Shown: positions 24,443 to 38,739 of the stretch, one piece after another
Layout: each line of letters starts with the position of its first letter
Numbering within the stretch: position 1 is the first letter of the stretch
Assembly (NCBI GenBank): GCA_029216955.1
Contig: JANAVB010033216.1
Coordinates: 7,179,138-7,243,137, forward strand
Origin: Iris pallida
Taxonomy: Eukaryota > Streptophyta > Magnoliopsida > Asparagales > Iridaceae
DNA: 64,000 nt
Direction of reading: 5' to 3'
Made by a program: the position numbers and the translations under genes
The notes under the pieces: model-generated
Told to the model about the DNA's origin: nothing
What the model saw: the letters and a program-made list of their open reading frames with translations, nothing else
Databases searched by the model: none

Positions 24443-25899
24443 AGTTATGGGAATGGTTTTATTAAGTTTGCTCATTATCCTGTAGTTAGGCCATATTTAA
24501 CCAGTTTTCTATTTTTTTAGGTGGTTCAGACACGCAGCACCAAGATTATCAATTTCCCTGCATTTGAGGCTTCTGAGGTTATTACCTGCATATATTTCGC
24601 TAGTATAATGTTTGATTACTAATATTTGATCATTCCTTAAATTTTCTTCTAGCATCTAGTTTTTTTCTAAAAATGTCCTCATTTGCTATTTGAGACTTTG
24701 TTTCTATTGTTCTATTGTCTTACTGTTTGTTTCTTATAAAAGTCCTCTTTTTTTTTTCTCTAAAGAGCAGATAACTTCATTTTCTATCATGATTAATAAT
24801 TTTTAGAACTCATTTGAATTTTCATAACTCCTTTGAAATTCATATAGATAAATTTGAAAGAGTATTCAACGACCTACTGTAATGTGGCAGATGCGCACTG
24901 CAGTCATTTACTTGGATTATGGAGACCGCGGGTTCACTGCTGCCAGCTGCGCACTGGCGAGACAGGAACTCTAAGTCAAAGTAATTTCAGGTATTCATAG
25001 GTTCTCGAATATTATTGAGGCTATGTCCTAAATCATAAAATTTTTGATCTCTTGAGTTGTTCCGATAACATGGATAAAGTTGAAATAAATATTCGATAAT
25101 TTATTACTATTTGAGTCATTGAGCCAAAAGTTTACTGCAGTCAGATATACACTACACTGGCTGGGTAGAAACTCTAGGCAAAGTGATTTCGAATATGTAT
25201 AGTTTTCGAATACTATTGAGATTATATCCGTATTATATACCATGTTTGGCCTCTTATCACCATTGACAACTATCAAAAGTTATCTTGATTTTCAACCATG
25301 CCTCGAATTTAATTGTGGCTAGACGACTTCAATAGTTATGAGTAAACCGTGCCTAAATAATTTGAATCTATCATGCCAATCATGCCTGAGTAGCTTAGAT
25401 TCTCAATTGACCATGATTTTGTTTCAGATCGTGTCAAATCTTTCCAACCTTCGATTCATTTTGTGCCTAATTAATTATGTGCCTAATTAATTATGATCAT
25501 GCTTAGACTCTAAATCTGACCATGACTATGTTGTGTGTTTCGGATCGTGCCAAACCTTTCTAATTTTCAATCATGCCTAAATACCGATTATATCGAAATC
25601 GTACATATATAGAATTTTTACAAATCGTGACTATTTCGTTCCAAATGATTTTATCGTAATTCTAATTATCCTTAATTTTGATTAAAATTTGATCATGATC
25701 GTATCTCTAATCGTGCCTTGACGGACTTGACCATTAATGCACCGTCTTTGAATTTCTTTACTTATTTACTAATCATGCTTAAATCATGCCAAATTGATCC
25801 TTCTATTTTTTTAATATCGTGCTTGGTTGATTTATCATGCTATTCCTAGTCGTGTCCTTTGAAATTTCGAGGACGAAATTTTTCTAAAGTGGGTATATT
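24443..25899 (+). mobile_element. C internal domain, left copy
   Basis: Parallels 29892-31326. A 16-bp GTGCCTAATTAATTAT unit is doubled here (about 25471-25503) but single at about 30912. Rich in ATCATGCC/CGTGCC motifs. Non-coding. Confidence 0.85.
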
Positions 25900-26391
25900 T
25901 GTAAACCCACTTTTTTCGAAATTTAATTTCATAATTTTCTTATTATTTTTTTTGACATATTTTTCAGGATTTATTTTTCGACTTTATCTCTTAATTGAGT
26001 GATTATAATTTTTCATATATTGTTTAGAGTATTTTGTTCTTGAAATATATTTTTGAGAACATTTTTGATCCTTGAGTAAATTCCTTCATCCTGGGCCAAG
26101 CCAAGATGGGCCTGGCCATTCTTGACTAGCCATTAAAGGCTTATCCATTACTTGTGATACCAGCAACCACTTGTTTAAGACGGCCACAAGCCCTTGAAGC
26201 CACCACTTGTCTAAGAAGCCACGACCTTCATTCTGAGCTCTCCTCTCTCTTTTGCAGTTGTTAGAAGAAATCCTTCTAGAGTTAAATAATTAAGAGATGT
26301 GTTTTAATTATTTAGCATGTGCATATTAGTTAGTTATAACTAACTAACTGATTTTCTAACTAATTTTGCTTGGAGTCCAAGTCACTTCCTC

Positions 26392-26400
26392 CTATAAATA
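26392..26400 (+). promoter_or_regulatory. TATA box in left C LTR
   Basis: CTATAAATA; repeated in the right LTR at 31819-31827. Confidence 0.65.
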
Positions 26401-26454
26401 CCCTCTAATTTTCATTCCTAAATCAAATCCTATTATTACCAAACTCTAACCATT

Positions 26455-26935
26455 TCCCGTGTCCTGTCCATAGCATTTCGTGTCCTGAATTGCCAGGACA
26501 CAAATTCCAGAAACAATTTTCATGTCCTGATTTCCTGGACACATTGCAAGACTCATTCCACTGCATCTCCCTCCTGTACTGCTCGGGTCCGACCCCAGCG
26601 TGTCAACATTCATTCGTGTCCTGCTGCAGATCTGTATCATAGGTATGTCCACAAATACATTCAATTGGTTAAACTTTTACACCGACAATTCTCTGTGTCC
26701 AGCATTCGGACATGCAGATACTAATCCAATATCATGTCCAGTAGTTGGACACGTTATAAACATCACATCCACCATTTTCGTGTCCTGGCCATTGCAGTAC
26801 ACTTGCACATCATATAGCACATTCATATCAGACTCAAACCCTAACCTGGCCGTGTCTTGGACGTGTCCACCGACAGATCTGGCGTGCCCAACCGATCTCC
26901 TCGTCGTGTCCTCGAATTCGTCTCCTCGCTATCAC
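26455..26935. repeat. TGTCC/GGACA motif cluster in the C LTR
   Basis: At least 14 copies of TGTCC or its reverse complement, many as CGTGTCCTG, just downstream of the TATA box. The cluster is present at 31885-32345 in the other LTR. Confidence 0.75.
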
Positions 26936-27833
26936 CGGAAGAGTCACCTCCCGGCCATATCGATCGACCCGAACCCAGCTGGACGCCATCCGCCGACAGA
27001 CCCAGTTCTCCTCGAGTGACGAACCACAATGCCGAACCGTCGTCCGGATCAGCACGAGCCAATCCTTCGAGAATGGAGGAACCATCATCTTCCTCGAAGA
27101 GCCATCGATCCGGAGTCACCGGAGTCATTGAGACTTCGACCAACGTTCACCTCCACCAGGACAGCTCATATCGACGGATGTGAGCCACGACTACCGTCTC
27201 GATGCCACGTAGTCAGCCGGAACCGCGAGCAGCTCGCCAGATCTGCTAGAGGATCGACATCCCCATCGCGCTTGAGTGAGTTCGTCTTCATCTTCTTCCT
27301 CTAGATTCCTTTCTTCTTCTTGTTTATGCAATTAGGGTTTATATGTGGAAGTTGATGATGAACCTAGGGTTAGGGTTTCTATTGGGCGGCCATGGAGATG
27401 AACATCTAGGGTTAAGGTTTATGGTGGCTGGAGATAAGGAGGAAGAATTTTGAGTTAGGGTTTCTTGAATGTGTTCGGAAAGGGAAGAAGAGTTGGGGTT
27501 GCGGCTGGTTAGAAATGAGAATGGGAAGAGAAAGAGAAAGGTAGAGAGATTCAATACATCTCTTAATTCCTCCTCTCCCCTGCTTTCAACTTTTTGGCAG
27601 CACATTTTTTCAAAACTGGAAAGCTGCCAGCCCATGCAGCCTTTCGGAGTTAGAATAACCATTCCATATGGGTCCTACCACTTTAGTCATGGAGCATGAA
27701 TGCTGACGGGACTTGGCCATTTGAAATTGGAAGGGTCATTTGACCTTTCAAATTCTGAATGGGCCAATCTACATGGCAGATGTGTGAAGCTAATTTCTGT
27801 TGGTGGAATCAGAGGGAGTACAGGAGTAGTGTA

Positions 27834-27958
<125 letters not shown>

Positions 27959-28498
27959 TGGATACTAAAAGTAAGTGCTGTCATATTTTGAGTATTGTTT
28001 AATGTTTTACATTAGATTCTAAGATTAAACCTATCCGATTTTTCTTTAATAAAATTTTGTGTTTAGCCAATGTTGGATATTGCTGTGGACTTCAAAGTCC
28101 AAGGTTGATGATAATTCATTTGAAACAAATGAAGGCTGGGCTCAAATCTAACATGGTATTTATATTTGTTGGGCCAGACCAGTAACTGGTAGGTGGTTGG
28201 GTATTTAAGTAGTTAATATATGTATATGTATTTAGTGACTTGGTAATGCCAATAATTAGATAGAAATTGTATTTGATAGAATATTTTATTCTAAAAATAT
28301 GTTGCTATTAAACGATTTCAATAAGTAAATTATTATTGTTATAATTTAACTACTCTAAGTTATAATATAAAACTGAATCTTCTAAATATATTAGTTTTTT
28401 CTCAAAATAAAACTAGTAAGTTTTGTTATATTTATGTTACTCTTATAATTAGATAAAAATTCTAAGTTAACAATTATTTCTAAATAAATAAGTTAAGA

Positions 28499-28760
<262 letters not shown>

Positions 28761-28920
28761 TTAGCTTGGTGCTAGTATAGCTAAATAGTTAATTGGCAAG
28801 GTTTAGCTAGTTTAGTCAAAACAAGTTCAATATCTTTATTTTAGAATCTAACAAACTTGTACAACTAGGTGGATGTTCAGATTTATGCTTCATTACTTCC
28901 TTTCTTCCAAAGCAAGACAA

Positions 28921-29399
28921 GTACACCGACTCGAACCCTTTACTCTGTATTTCTGTCTTGCTTTATGTTCTCATATTGACACGTTGTACACACGATTGTT
29001 CATTGTTCATCGTTCATTGTTCATTGTTCTTTACTTGTACATTGGGGTAGAGAAATACTACAGATATGTGACCAATCCTATATTAGCTAGGCATTGACTA
29101 ATAGCTTAGGTCTCACATCGTGCACGTGAGACTCTAAGCCGTACCATTATTTATGTGCTCTTGTATCCTGTACTACCCCAGTCGGTCGCATACTCTGATA
29201 GTTATTTCAAATGCATGTTACACTGATAGTCTAGTTCATTATTCAGGATCTGGTACTATAGTTTTATCGTTATTCATGTACTACAGTTTCATATTCCCGT
29301 GCTTATATCATAGTTTATTGTGCAGCATTTTAGTTGACTTTGTTTAGTGCTTCTTGTCGGGGTTGTACTTTGCTCTTTTCCTGACAGGATACGTTGCAG
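28921..29399 (+). other. Putative LTR leader intron, left C LTR
   Basis: Donor GACAA|GTACACC, branch-like TTTTCCTGAC, acceptor ACGTTGCAG. Confidence 0.45.
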
Positions 29400-29777
29400 G
29401 TTTACTTGATGATGTTGTATCTTCTTCATGGGCCAGAGCCCGAAGCCAGGATAGAGTTGCCTCAGGATAGACTTAGAATTTCAGAGTTATAGTTAGATTT
29501 CTCTTAGATTGTTTTAGAGATTTTATCATGTATTGTATTGATGATTCAGGATTGTATAATTTTATTCTGGTTACCGGATTTGTCTCCGGATGATATTGTA
29601 TTGACTTGGTGGATTGTGGAGATCTGTTCTGGGAACGTTTATAGTAGCTATGAAGTTTTATATTATCATTGTGACTTGGAGTTTTCCTTAGAATTGTACA
29701 GCTTACTTCGTCGTGTCCATCGACGAAGGCTGGGCGTGTCCGACTCGTGTCCGATTATTCGGGCGTGGGTCGTGACA

Positions 29778-31326
29778 TATTTTTAGTGGTGGTCCATGCA
29801 GGTCTGCCTAATGGCACTTAGGCTATAAAGTGCTATTGGGGGACCATCGAAACTAAGGAAAAACTCATCATAGCATAGGATCCGTAGGAAATAGTTATGG
29901 GAATAGTTTTACTAAGTTTGCTCATTATTCTGTAGTTAGGCCATAATTAACCAGTTTTCTATTTTTTAGGTGGTTCAGACACGCATCACCAAGATTGTCA
30001 ATTTCCCTGCATTTGAGGCTTATGAGGTTATTACCTGCATATATTTTGCTAGTATAATGTTTGATTACTAATATTTGATCATTCCTTAAATTTTCTTCTA
30101 GCATCTAGTTTTTTTTTCTAAAAACTTCCTCATTTGCTATTTGAGACTTTGTTTCTATTGTCCTCTTGTCTTACTGTTTGTTTCTTATAAAACTCCTCGT
30201 TTTTTTTCTCTAAAGAGCAGATAACTTCATTTTCTATCATGATTAATACTTTTTAGAACTCATTTGAATTTTCATAACTCCTTTTAAATTCATATGGATA
30301 AAGTTGAAAGAGTATTCAACGATCTACTATGACGTGACAGATGCGCATGCAGTCATTTACTTGGATTATGGAGACCGCGGGTTTACTGCTGCCAGCTACG
30401 CACTGGCGAGGCAGGAACTCTAAGTCAAAGTAATTTCAGTTATTTATAGGTTCTCGGATATTATTGAGGCTATGTCCTAAATCATAAATTTTTTGATCTC
30501 TTGAGTTGTTCCGATAACATGGATAAAGTTGAAATAAATATTCGGTAATTTATTACTATTTGAGTCATTGATCCAAAGGTTTACTGCAGTCTGATGTACA
30601 CTACACTGGCGGGGTAGGAACTCTAGGCAAAGTGATTTCGAATATGTATAGTTTTCGGATACTATTGAGATTATATCCGTGTTATATACCATGTTTAGCC
30701 TCTTATCACCATTGACAACTATCAGAAGTTATCTTGATTTTCAACCATGCCTCGAATTTAATTGTGGCTAGACGACTTCAATAGTTATGAGTAAACCGTG
30801 CCTAAATGATTTGAATCTATCATGCCAATCATGCCTGAGTAGCTTAGATTCTCAATTGACCATGATTTTGTTTCAGATTGTGTCAAATCTTTCCAACCTT
30901 CGATTCATTTTGTGCCTAATTAATTATGATCATGCTTAGACTCTAAATCTGACCATGACTATGTTGTGTGTTTCGGATCGTACCAAATCTTTCTAATTTT
31001 CAATCATGCCTAATTTCCGATTATATCGAAATCGTGCCTATATAGAATTTTTACAAATCGTGACTATTTCGTTCCAAATGATTTTATCGTAATTATAATT
31101 ATCCTTAATTTTGATTAAAATTTGATTATGATCGTATCTCTAATCGTGCCTTGACGGACTTGACCATTAATGCACCATCTTTGAATTTCTTTGCTTATTT
31201 CCTAATCATGCTTAAATCATGCCAAATTGATCCTTCTATTTTTTTAAAATCGTGCTATTTATCATGCCATTCCTAGTCGTGTCCTTTGAAATTTCGAGGA
31301 TGCAATTTTTCTAAGGTGGGTAGATT
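29778..31326 (+). mobile_element. C internal domain, complete copy
   Basis: 1549 bp with no ORF above background. It starts TATTTTTAGTGGTGGTCCAT (the region where a primer-binding site is expected; tRNA not identified) and ends TTCGAGGATGCAATTT plus GGGTAGATT before the LTR. Confidence 0.85.
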
Positions 31327-33267
31327 TGTAAACCCACTTTTTTCGAAATTCAATTTCAGAATTTTCTTATTATTTTTTTCGACATATTTTTCAGGATTTA
31401 TTTTTCGACTTTATCTCTTAATTGAGTGATTATAATTTTTCATATATTGTTTAGAGTATTTTGTTCTTGAAATATATTTTTGAGAACATTTTCGATCCTT
31501 GAGTAAATTCTTTCATCCTGGGCTAAGCCAAGATGGGCCTGGCCATTCTTGACTAGCCATTAAAGGCTTATCCATCACTTGTGATACCAGCAACCACTTG
31601 TTTAAGACGGCCACAAGCCCTTGAAGCCACCACTTGTCTAAGAAGCCACGACCTTCATTCTGAGCTCTCCTCTCTCTTTTCCAGTTGTTAGAAGAAAACC
31701 TTCTAGAGTTAAATAATTAAGACATGTGTTTTAATTATTTAGCATGTGCATATTAGTTAGTTGTAACTAACTAACTGATTTTCTAACTAATTTTGCTTGG
31801 AGTCCAAGTCACTTCCTCCTATAAATACCCTCTAATTTTCATTCCTAAATCAAATCCTATTATTACCAAACTCCAACCATTTCCCGTGTCCTGTCCATAG
31901 CATTTTGTGTCCTGAATTGCCGGGACACAAATTCCAGAAACAATTTTCGTGTCCTGATTTCCTGGACACATTGCAAGACTCATTCCACTGCATCTCCCTC
32001 ATGTCCTGCTCGGGTTCGACCCCGGCGTGTCAACATTCATTCGTGTCCTGCTGTAGATCCGTATCAAAGGTATGTCCACAAATACATTCAATTGGTTAAA
32101 CTTTTACACCTACAATTCTTTGTGTCCAGCATTCGGACATGCAGACACTACTCCATTATCGTGTCCAGTAGTTGGACACGTTACAAACATCACATCTACC
32201 ATTTTCGTGTCCTGGCCATTGCAGTACACTTGCACATCACATAGCGTATTCATATCAGACTCAAACCCTAACCTGGCCGTGTCTTGGCCGTGTCCACCGA
32301 CAGATCTGGAGTGTCCAACCGATCTCCTCGTCGTGTCCTCGAATTCGTCTCCTCGCCATTACCGGAAGAGTCACCTCCCGGCCATATCGATCGACCCGAA
32401 CCCAGCCGGACGCCATCCGCCGACAGACCGAGTTCTCCTCGAGTGGTGAACCACACCGCCGAACCGTCGTCCGGATCAGCACGAGCCGATCCTTCGAGAA
32501 TGGAGGAACCATCATCTTCTTCGAAGAGCCACCGATCCGGAGTCACCGGAGTCATTGAGACTTCGACCAGCGTTCACCTCCACCAGGACAGCTCATATCG
32601 ACGGATGTGAGCCACGACTACCATCTCGAGGCCACGTAGTTGGCCGAAACCGCGAGCAGCTCGCCAGATCAGCTAGAGGATCGATATCCCCACCGCACTT
32701 GAGTGAGTTCGTCTTCATCTTCTTCCTCTAGATCCCTTTCTTCTTCTTGTTTATGCAATTATGGTTTATATGTGGAACTTGATAATGAACCTAGGGTTAG
32801 GGTTTCTATTGGGCGGCCATGGAGATAAACATCTAAGGTTAGGGTTTATGGTGGCTGGAGATAAGGAGGAAGAATTTTGAGTTAGGGTTTCTTGAATGTG
32901 TTCGGGAAGGAAAGAAGAGTTGGGGTTGCGGCTGGTTAGAAATGAGAATGGGAGGAGAAAGAGAGAGGGAGAGAGATTCAATACATCTCTTAATTCCTCC
33001 TTCTCTCCCCTGCTTTCAACTTTTTGGCAGCACATTTTTTCAAAATCGGAAAGCTGCCAACCCACGCAGCCTTTCGGAGTTAGAATGACCATTCCATATG
33101 GGTCCTACCACTTTAGTCATGGAGCATGAATGCTGACGGGACTTGGCCATTTGAAATTGGAAGGGTCATTTGACCTTTCAAATTCTGATTGGGCCAATCT
33201 ACATGGCAGATGTGTGAAGCTAATTTCTGTTGGTGCAATCGGAGGGAGTACAGGAGTAGTGTACTAT

Positions 33268-33270
<3 letters not shown>

Positions 33271-33324
<54 letters not shown>
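33271..33324. repeat. (AT)n microsatellite in the right C LTR
   Basis: About 27 AT units, homologous to 27837 in the left LTR but without the TG tail. Confidence 0.98.
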
Positions 33325-33328
<4 letters not shown>

Positions 33329-34069
33329 TGGATACTAAAAGTAAGTGCTGTCATATTTTGAGTATTGTTTACTGTTTTACATTAGATTCTAAGATTAAAC
33401 ATATCCGATTTTGCTTTAATAAAATTTTGTGTTTAGCCAATGCTGGATATTGCTGTGGACTTCAAAGTCCAAGGTTGATGATAATTCATTTGAAACAAAT
33501 AAAGGCTGAGCTTAAATCCAGCATGGTATTTATATTAGTTGGGCTAGACCAGTAACTGGTAGGTGGTTGGGTATTTAAGTAGTTAATATATGTATATGTA
33601 TTTAGTGACTTGGTAATGCCAATAATTGGATAGAAATTGTATTTGATAGAATATTTTATTCTAAAAATATGTTGCTATTAAACGATTTCACTAAGTAAAT
33701 TATTATTGTTATAATTTAACTACTCTAAATTATAATATAAAACTGAATCTTCTAAATATATATTAGTTTTTTTCTCAAAATAAAACTAGTAAGTTTTGTT
33801 ATACTTATGTTACTCTTATAAATAGATAAAAATTCTAAGTTAACAATTATTTCTAAATAAATAAGTTAATATACTTTAAATATATGTATATATTGTATAT
33901 ATATATTGGTTAGCATGGTGCTAGTATAGCTAAGTAGTTAATTGGCAAGGTTTAGCTAGTTTAGTCAAAACTAGTTAAATATCTTTATTTTAGAATCTAA
34001 CAAACTTGTACAACTAGGTGGATATTCAGATTTATGCTTCATTACTTCCGTTCTTCCAAAGCAAGGCAA

Positions 34070-34568
34070 GTACACAGACTCGAACCCTTTACTCTGTATT
34101 TCTGTCTTGCTTCATGTTCTCATATTGACACGTTGTACACACGATTGTTTATTGTTCATCGTTCATCGTTTATTGTTCATCGTTCATTGTTCAGTGTTCT
34201 TTACTTGTACATTGGGGTGGAGAAATACTACAGATGTGTGACCAATCCTATTTAGCTCGACATTGACTAATAGCTTAGGTCTCACATCGTGCACGTGAGA
34301 CTCTAAGCCGTACCATTATTCATGTGCTCTTGTATCCTGTACTACCCCAGTCGGTCGCATACTCTGATAGTTATTTCAAATGCATGTTACACTGATAGTC
34401 TAGTTCATTGTTCAGGATCTGGTACTATAGTTTCATCGTTATTCATGTACTACAGTTTTATGTTCCCGTGCTTATATCATAGTTCATTGTGCAGCATTTT
34501 AGTTGACTTTGTTTAGTGCTTCTTGTCGGGGTTGTACTTTGCTCTTTTCCTGACAGGATACGTTGCAG
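34070..34568 (+). other. Putative LTR leader intron, right C LTR
   Basis: Donor AGGCAA|GTACACA, branch-like TTTTCCTGAC, acceptor ACGTTGCAG. Confidence 0.45.
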
Positions 34569-34935
34569 GTTTACTTGATAATGTTGTATCTCCTTCATAG
34601 GACAGAGCCTGAAGCCAGGATAGAGTTGCCTCAGGATAGACTTAGAATTTCAGAGTTATAGTTAGATTTCTTTTAGATTGTTTTAGAGATTTTATCATGT
34701 ATTGTATTGAGGATTTAGGATTGTATAATTTTATTCTGGTTACCGGATTTGTCTTCGGATGATATTGTATTGACTTGGTGGATTGTGGAGATCTGTTCTG
34801 GGAACGTTTATAGTAGCTGTGATGTTTTATATTACAATTGTGACTTGGAGTTTTCCTTAGAATTTTACAGCTTACTTCGTCGTGTCCATCGACGAAGGCT
34901 GGGCGTGTCCGATTATTCGGGTGCGGGTCGTGACA

Positions 34936-35890
34936 GGGTAGATGTCAGCAAACTCCGTCTTGACGGTCGTTTCACTGGCCACGTACTTCATGCACTGGTG
35001 AAGGGTGGTGGGGACGATCATGTACTTATGGATCCATGGCCGTCCAAGCAACATCTTGTAGTTTATGTCCGCATCGATGAAGTAACAGGTAACCTCAGTA
35101 TGAAGATCACCTATTTGGCACTTCAATCGGATCTTGCCCAGAGGCTCATTCTCCCCCGCGTTGAAGCTGTTGATGGTGGTGTTCGATGCCGTGAGACGGT
35201 ACATCAACAACCCTAGAGTTTGGAGCAGACTTCGAGGGATAATGCTGAGCGATGAGCCTGGGTCGATGTGAATGCGATCGACCTTGATGGCACCCACGTA
35301 TCTGGTGTAGTACATGGGTCGGTTGTTCTTTAGTAGCATATCGTGCTGCGTGAAGGTGATGTTAGGAATCACCTCGACCACGCTATAGCAATGTGGACAT
35401 GTCGCAGGGTCTTCCTTGGTCTGCTTCACCTATGCAAGGTAAGCCTCTGCATTCTACAGCACCTCGCTGAAGGCGTCCCGAGTTGTTTTGGAGAGCCGGA
35501 GAAGCTCAAAGAGTGATAACCGAGCCGGCGTATTGGCCAGCTGTGCCAGTATATCGAAGTTGTAGGGCTTGATCGGGCCTACTGTCGAGTCCTTTTGTAG
35601 AGGCTTATCGAAGCGAACCTCCTTCTGTTTCTATTTATCTGCGACAGAAGGTTGAGAAGGTCCGGCTTGTGCTGTATCGGGAGTAGAATGGGTCGCCAGT
35701 GGGGATGTCTCTTTTTCAGGAGCCTGGTTTTCCTCTCGCTGGAGAGCCGAACGAGTGGTCACCCTGGTATCTTTTGTCGAGGAGGAGACCATGCGACATG
35801 TCTTGACCTTCCTATCTTTACTCGGGCGCGCTACTGGCGCAATCATGTCGGGAGTGAGATATAGATGAACCCACATCACTTCACCTTACA
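34936..35890 (-). pseudogene. B: gag C-terminal linker and protease, cut by C
   Basis: Minus-strand frame reading KPYNFDILAQLANTPARLS, LFELLRLSK, CPHCYSVVEVIPNITFTQHD, then a retropepsin-like stretch: KVDRIHIDPGSSLSIIP (active-site triad as D-P-G instead of D-S/T-G), INSFNAGENEPLGKI and YKMLLGRPWIHKY. E has the same series, so this variant belongs to the family. It ends at TEFADIYP where the C LTR begins. Everything downstream in pol is absent. In-frame stops occur at about 35449, 35429 and 35634. It would have processed the gag-pol polyprotein. Confidence 0.85.
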
Positions 35891-37302
35891 GTGTTGTGAA
35901 GGGGATGAGGCCTTGAGTATTGTCCCTGGCGGGCGGAAGGTTGACGATTTCCATCATTGCCTTTGGGATAGGGACGACGCCGTCTTGAGTCTTGGCTATC
36001 GGAAAGCACCCGAACTGTATTATGACCATGTTGGTCGTCACAATCTTTTCCTCGTAATCGAGGAAGATGACTTTGGCGTCGATAAGACATTGAATCTATC
36101 TTTTCAACATGTAGCAGTCGCGTGTTGAGTGGTGGATGTACTAGTGGTAATGGCAGTACTTAGGATTATCCACCTTTCCTACTTCGTCGGGATGCTTGGG
36201 AGGTGGAAGCTGCAGCCCGCCACCCTTGGTCAGCATCTTGAATAATTCGAGCGTGTCTTCGTCATTGAAGGAGTAGGTTTCCTTTGGCTTCTGCACTTCG
36301 GCTGGCTTGGAGCTCACGAGCGCTGGACCCTTTGTAATATTGACGGCTATAGCTTGCTTGCCTTTACCGTCTCTTATTCGCTTCCCTTTATCTTCAATAG
36401 AGGGGAAGTTCAGACCAAGGAGTTGTGCATCCTTTGCCTTCTTCTGTGCTACGTCTGCTTTAGTAATGAAGGGTGTCCACTCGGTACAGGGAGCACTGTG
36501 CCACAGTTTGATGGCAGGGAGCATATTCTTACGGCATAAATCCATGAACATGGGCTCAGGCATGCTTGGAGGTAGCCTTAGGGCAGCCTAGCGGAAGCGT
36601 TTAATGTACGCTTGTACGGCTTCTTTTCTTTCTGAGCGATGTCCATGAGAGTAGACATCGTCATGTCCAGCCCCCTTTATAGAACCATTTTAGGAATATG
36701 TTCTTCAGGTCTTCAAACGATTTAATGCAGTTGTCGGGCAAACTGCAGAACCATTTATAGGCCACCCCCTGTAGAGCTCCAACGAAGATGCTGGTGAGAA
36801 GGACGTCGTCCTTTGGCAGGTGTCCTATTACTTAGGTAAAGTACCTCAAGTATCGTCTAGGCGACTCCTTAATATCATAAGGGGTGATAGTCTGTGGTTT
36901 ATATTTGGAAGGATAAACCACATTGTCCCATTCAGCAGGATAAGGCTACCGGATGCCCATCTTTCGGAGTGTAGCTCACTTTTCTTTGGCATCATGGCGA
37001 GCGGATAACTCCTCGCGTGCTTGCTGTATTTTGTTGGATACTGCTGGATTGATGGTCGATGGAGTGGCCGACGACTGTGCGACTTGGTTTATGACATACA
37101 GGGTACTAGACCCATCAAAAACCGTCGGAGCCGCAGGTATGGAGGCAGTGGAAACTATTCTGTCCTTGATCTCCAGAACAACAGAGGCTAAAGTCTCCAT
37201 GGATATGTTCAACGCGTTAAGACTTCCTTCGAGAGCCTCAATGCGTTTCTGCTGAACATAACTTTCGCTTGATTTTTCGTTGTCACCAGCCGCCATGTGC
37301 AC
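35891..37302 (-). pseudogene. B: gag
   Basis: Coiled-coil-like start MHMAAGDNEKSSESY and ALEGSLNALNISMETLA (37302-37150), KMGIR/PYPAEWDN, then the Retrotrans_gag-type block YLRYFT, GALQGVAYKWFCSLPDNC, SFEDLKNIFLKWFY (about 36870-36690). After frameshifts comes MFMDLCRKNMLPAIKLW (36550) and DEDTLELFKMLTKGGGLQL. A zinc-knuckle-like CHYH...HHSTRDC ends at about 36115. Stops at 36831, about 36665 and 36140 and at least two frameshifts kill it. Gag would package element RNA into cytoplasmic particles. Closest relative in the window is E gag. Confidence 0.85.
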
Positions 37303-37388
37303 AGATGCTATGTGCGTGTAAATAGAAGGGGTGTTAGATCTTTCGCTTTCTGGTACGGAGTGCTGGTGCTCATTGTCTTATGGGAAGA

Positions 37389-38710
37389 CTAGTAAGTTGC
37401 GATTGTCTTTTGATTCGACATTGTTCCTACCCCCGAACTTCTGACTGCTTGCGCCCGCAGAAGTGTCAGTGTCATACGTCCCTTCATCATGTTGAAACGA
37501 AGCGTTATTATGCACCGTAGCAGGCTGGCTACCCCCAGCAGGTGCATCGGTCGATGAACCGTCTTCTTACAACGTTGATCCGTCCTTGAAGCACGTGTGT
37601 TAGAACACCCTTCCTTGGGCACAGGCTTCTTGCTACCCCCAGGCTGGATTTTGGAATTACCAATCGAGGAAAGGGGTTTCTTGGATAGCTTCTTTCTGGT
37701 CGGAGAGTTCTGAGCAACATTATATGAAGCAACGCGGAGCTCTTCTTCCTCCTCACAAGTTCTTAGTCGCAGCCTTTGAAAAACGGACCTCCTTTTTGGC
37801 GGTGATGGATCTACTTGACAACAGCAGCAGTTGATAGTAATCTGAGTACAGTTGAGTCTTGATTTAGACACCAAATGCATCTCAGATTCTTCTCTCATCC
37901 TACGCTCACAGGGAGCAGACAAAGTCTTCATGCCTATACTTCTTTTGTGTATACAAGAGCGATGTGCACAGCCGAAGAGATATGGAGAAGGCATTCTTTC
38001 TTCGAGTTCTTGTGGGTGAGGTCTGAGTATGCCTCGATCAGAGAGTCGCTGATGACGTACCCCGGCCTTGAGTAGTACGAGTGGGTGCTCAAGGGATGAC
38101 GGGGTTCCGCCGGACGATGCTTTGGAGAGCCTGGGATGGTCTTGTATAGCTTTCTATCTGCTGCACGCGTTACTGTCAACGCGGGCCTCCAGTCCGCCAT
38201 CGACATAGCACTTTGATCGCATGGGACGGGTGCTGCCTTGGATCTCCTCCTACCATGATTAGATAATGTGTAGTATTCGAAATCGAACATGGCCATACCT
38301 GATGGACCGGTTATTCTATCGAAGATAGAAGTTCTCACCGGTGCAGCATCCTCCCCGAGCGGGCGAGCCATCATCTGCTCCTTTTGGTGTTGTGCCTTTG
38401 TCACGCTTGCCATAGGATAGTCGTGACCTTCTCTGCATTTCTCGAGCATGGGATCTGAGAGAGATGGCCTGACATCAGCAGTCGAAGGGATCTTCGGAGC
38501 TTTATCGACGAGGAGGGTCTGAGACGCAGTCCCCTCCGTCGTGTTGCTCGTCGCAGCCGCCTTAGGCACCCAGGTCCGTCGAGTCTTCTTTGGTTTTACA
38601 AACCGCTTCGAAGGGCTCCACTTCTCTTCAGAAATGAGATCTTCAAAACTTGCAGGTCGAAGCGTACGACCAACATCTTCTTAGAGGATCCCAGCAAGTC
38701 ATCATCGGAT
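37389..38710 (-). pseudogene. B: ORF1 / N-terminal gag extension
   Basis: Read on the minus strand. After the PBS comes a frame starting MLVVRFDLQVLK (about 38674), parallel to MLIVKFDQQAFE in E. Next is a 211-codon open stretch (38569-37934) with TSIFDRITGPSG, and another (37994-37389) with QITINCCCCQVDPSPPKRR and RSVFQRLRLRT. E has INCCCSKATRVP followed by QSVFRQLH, so a Cys-triplet plus S-[VI]-F-x-R motif is conserved. No known fold recognised; such upstream extensions are known in Tat/Ogre elements but their function is not. Frameshifts join the pieces. Confidence 0.6.
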
Positions 38711-38739
38711 TGCGTCACCACCTTCTTGTTGGAGGATAA

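Larger units (their letters stand above)
31327..34935 (+). mobile_element. C LTR, right copy
   Basis: 3609 bp, ends GGGTGCGGGTCGTGACA. Directly abuts the protease region of B at 34936. Confidence 0.88.

Noticed and set aside
26600..27183. 108-139-codon ORFs in the C LTR, present in both copies (also 32072-32610)
   Set aside because: No domain, overlapping ORFs on both strands, and both LTRs are similar enough that an ORF can persist by chance. Kept only as a remark.
29778..29806. A named tRNA primer-binding site for C and the first element
   Set aside because: TGGTGGTCCATGC is conserved after both LTRs but I cannot match it to a tRNA 3' end with confidence.
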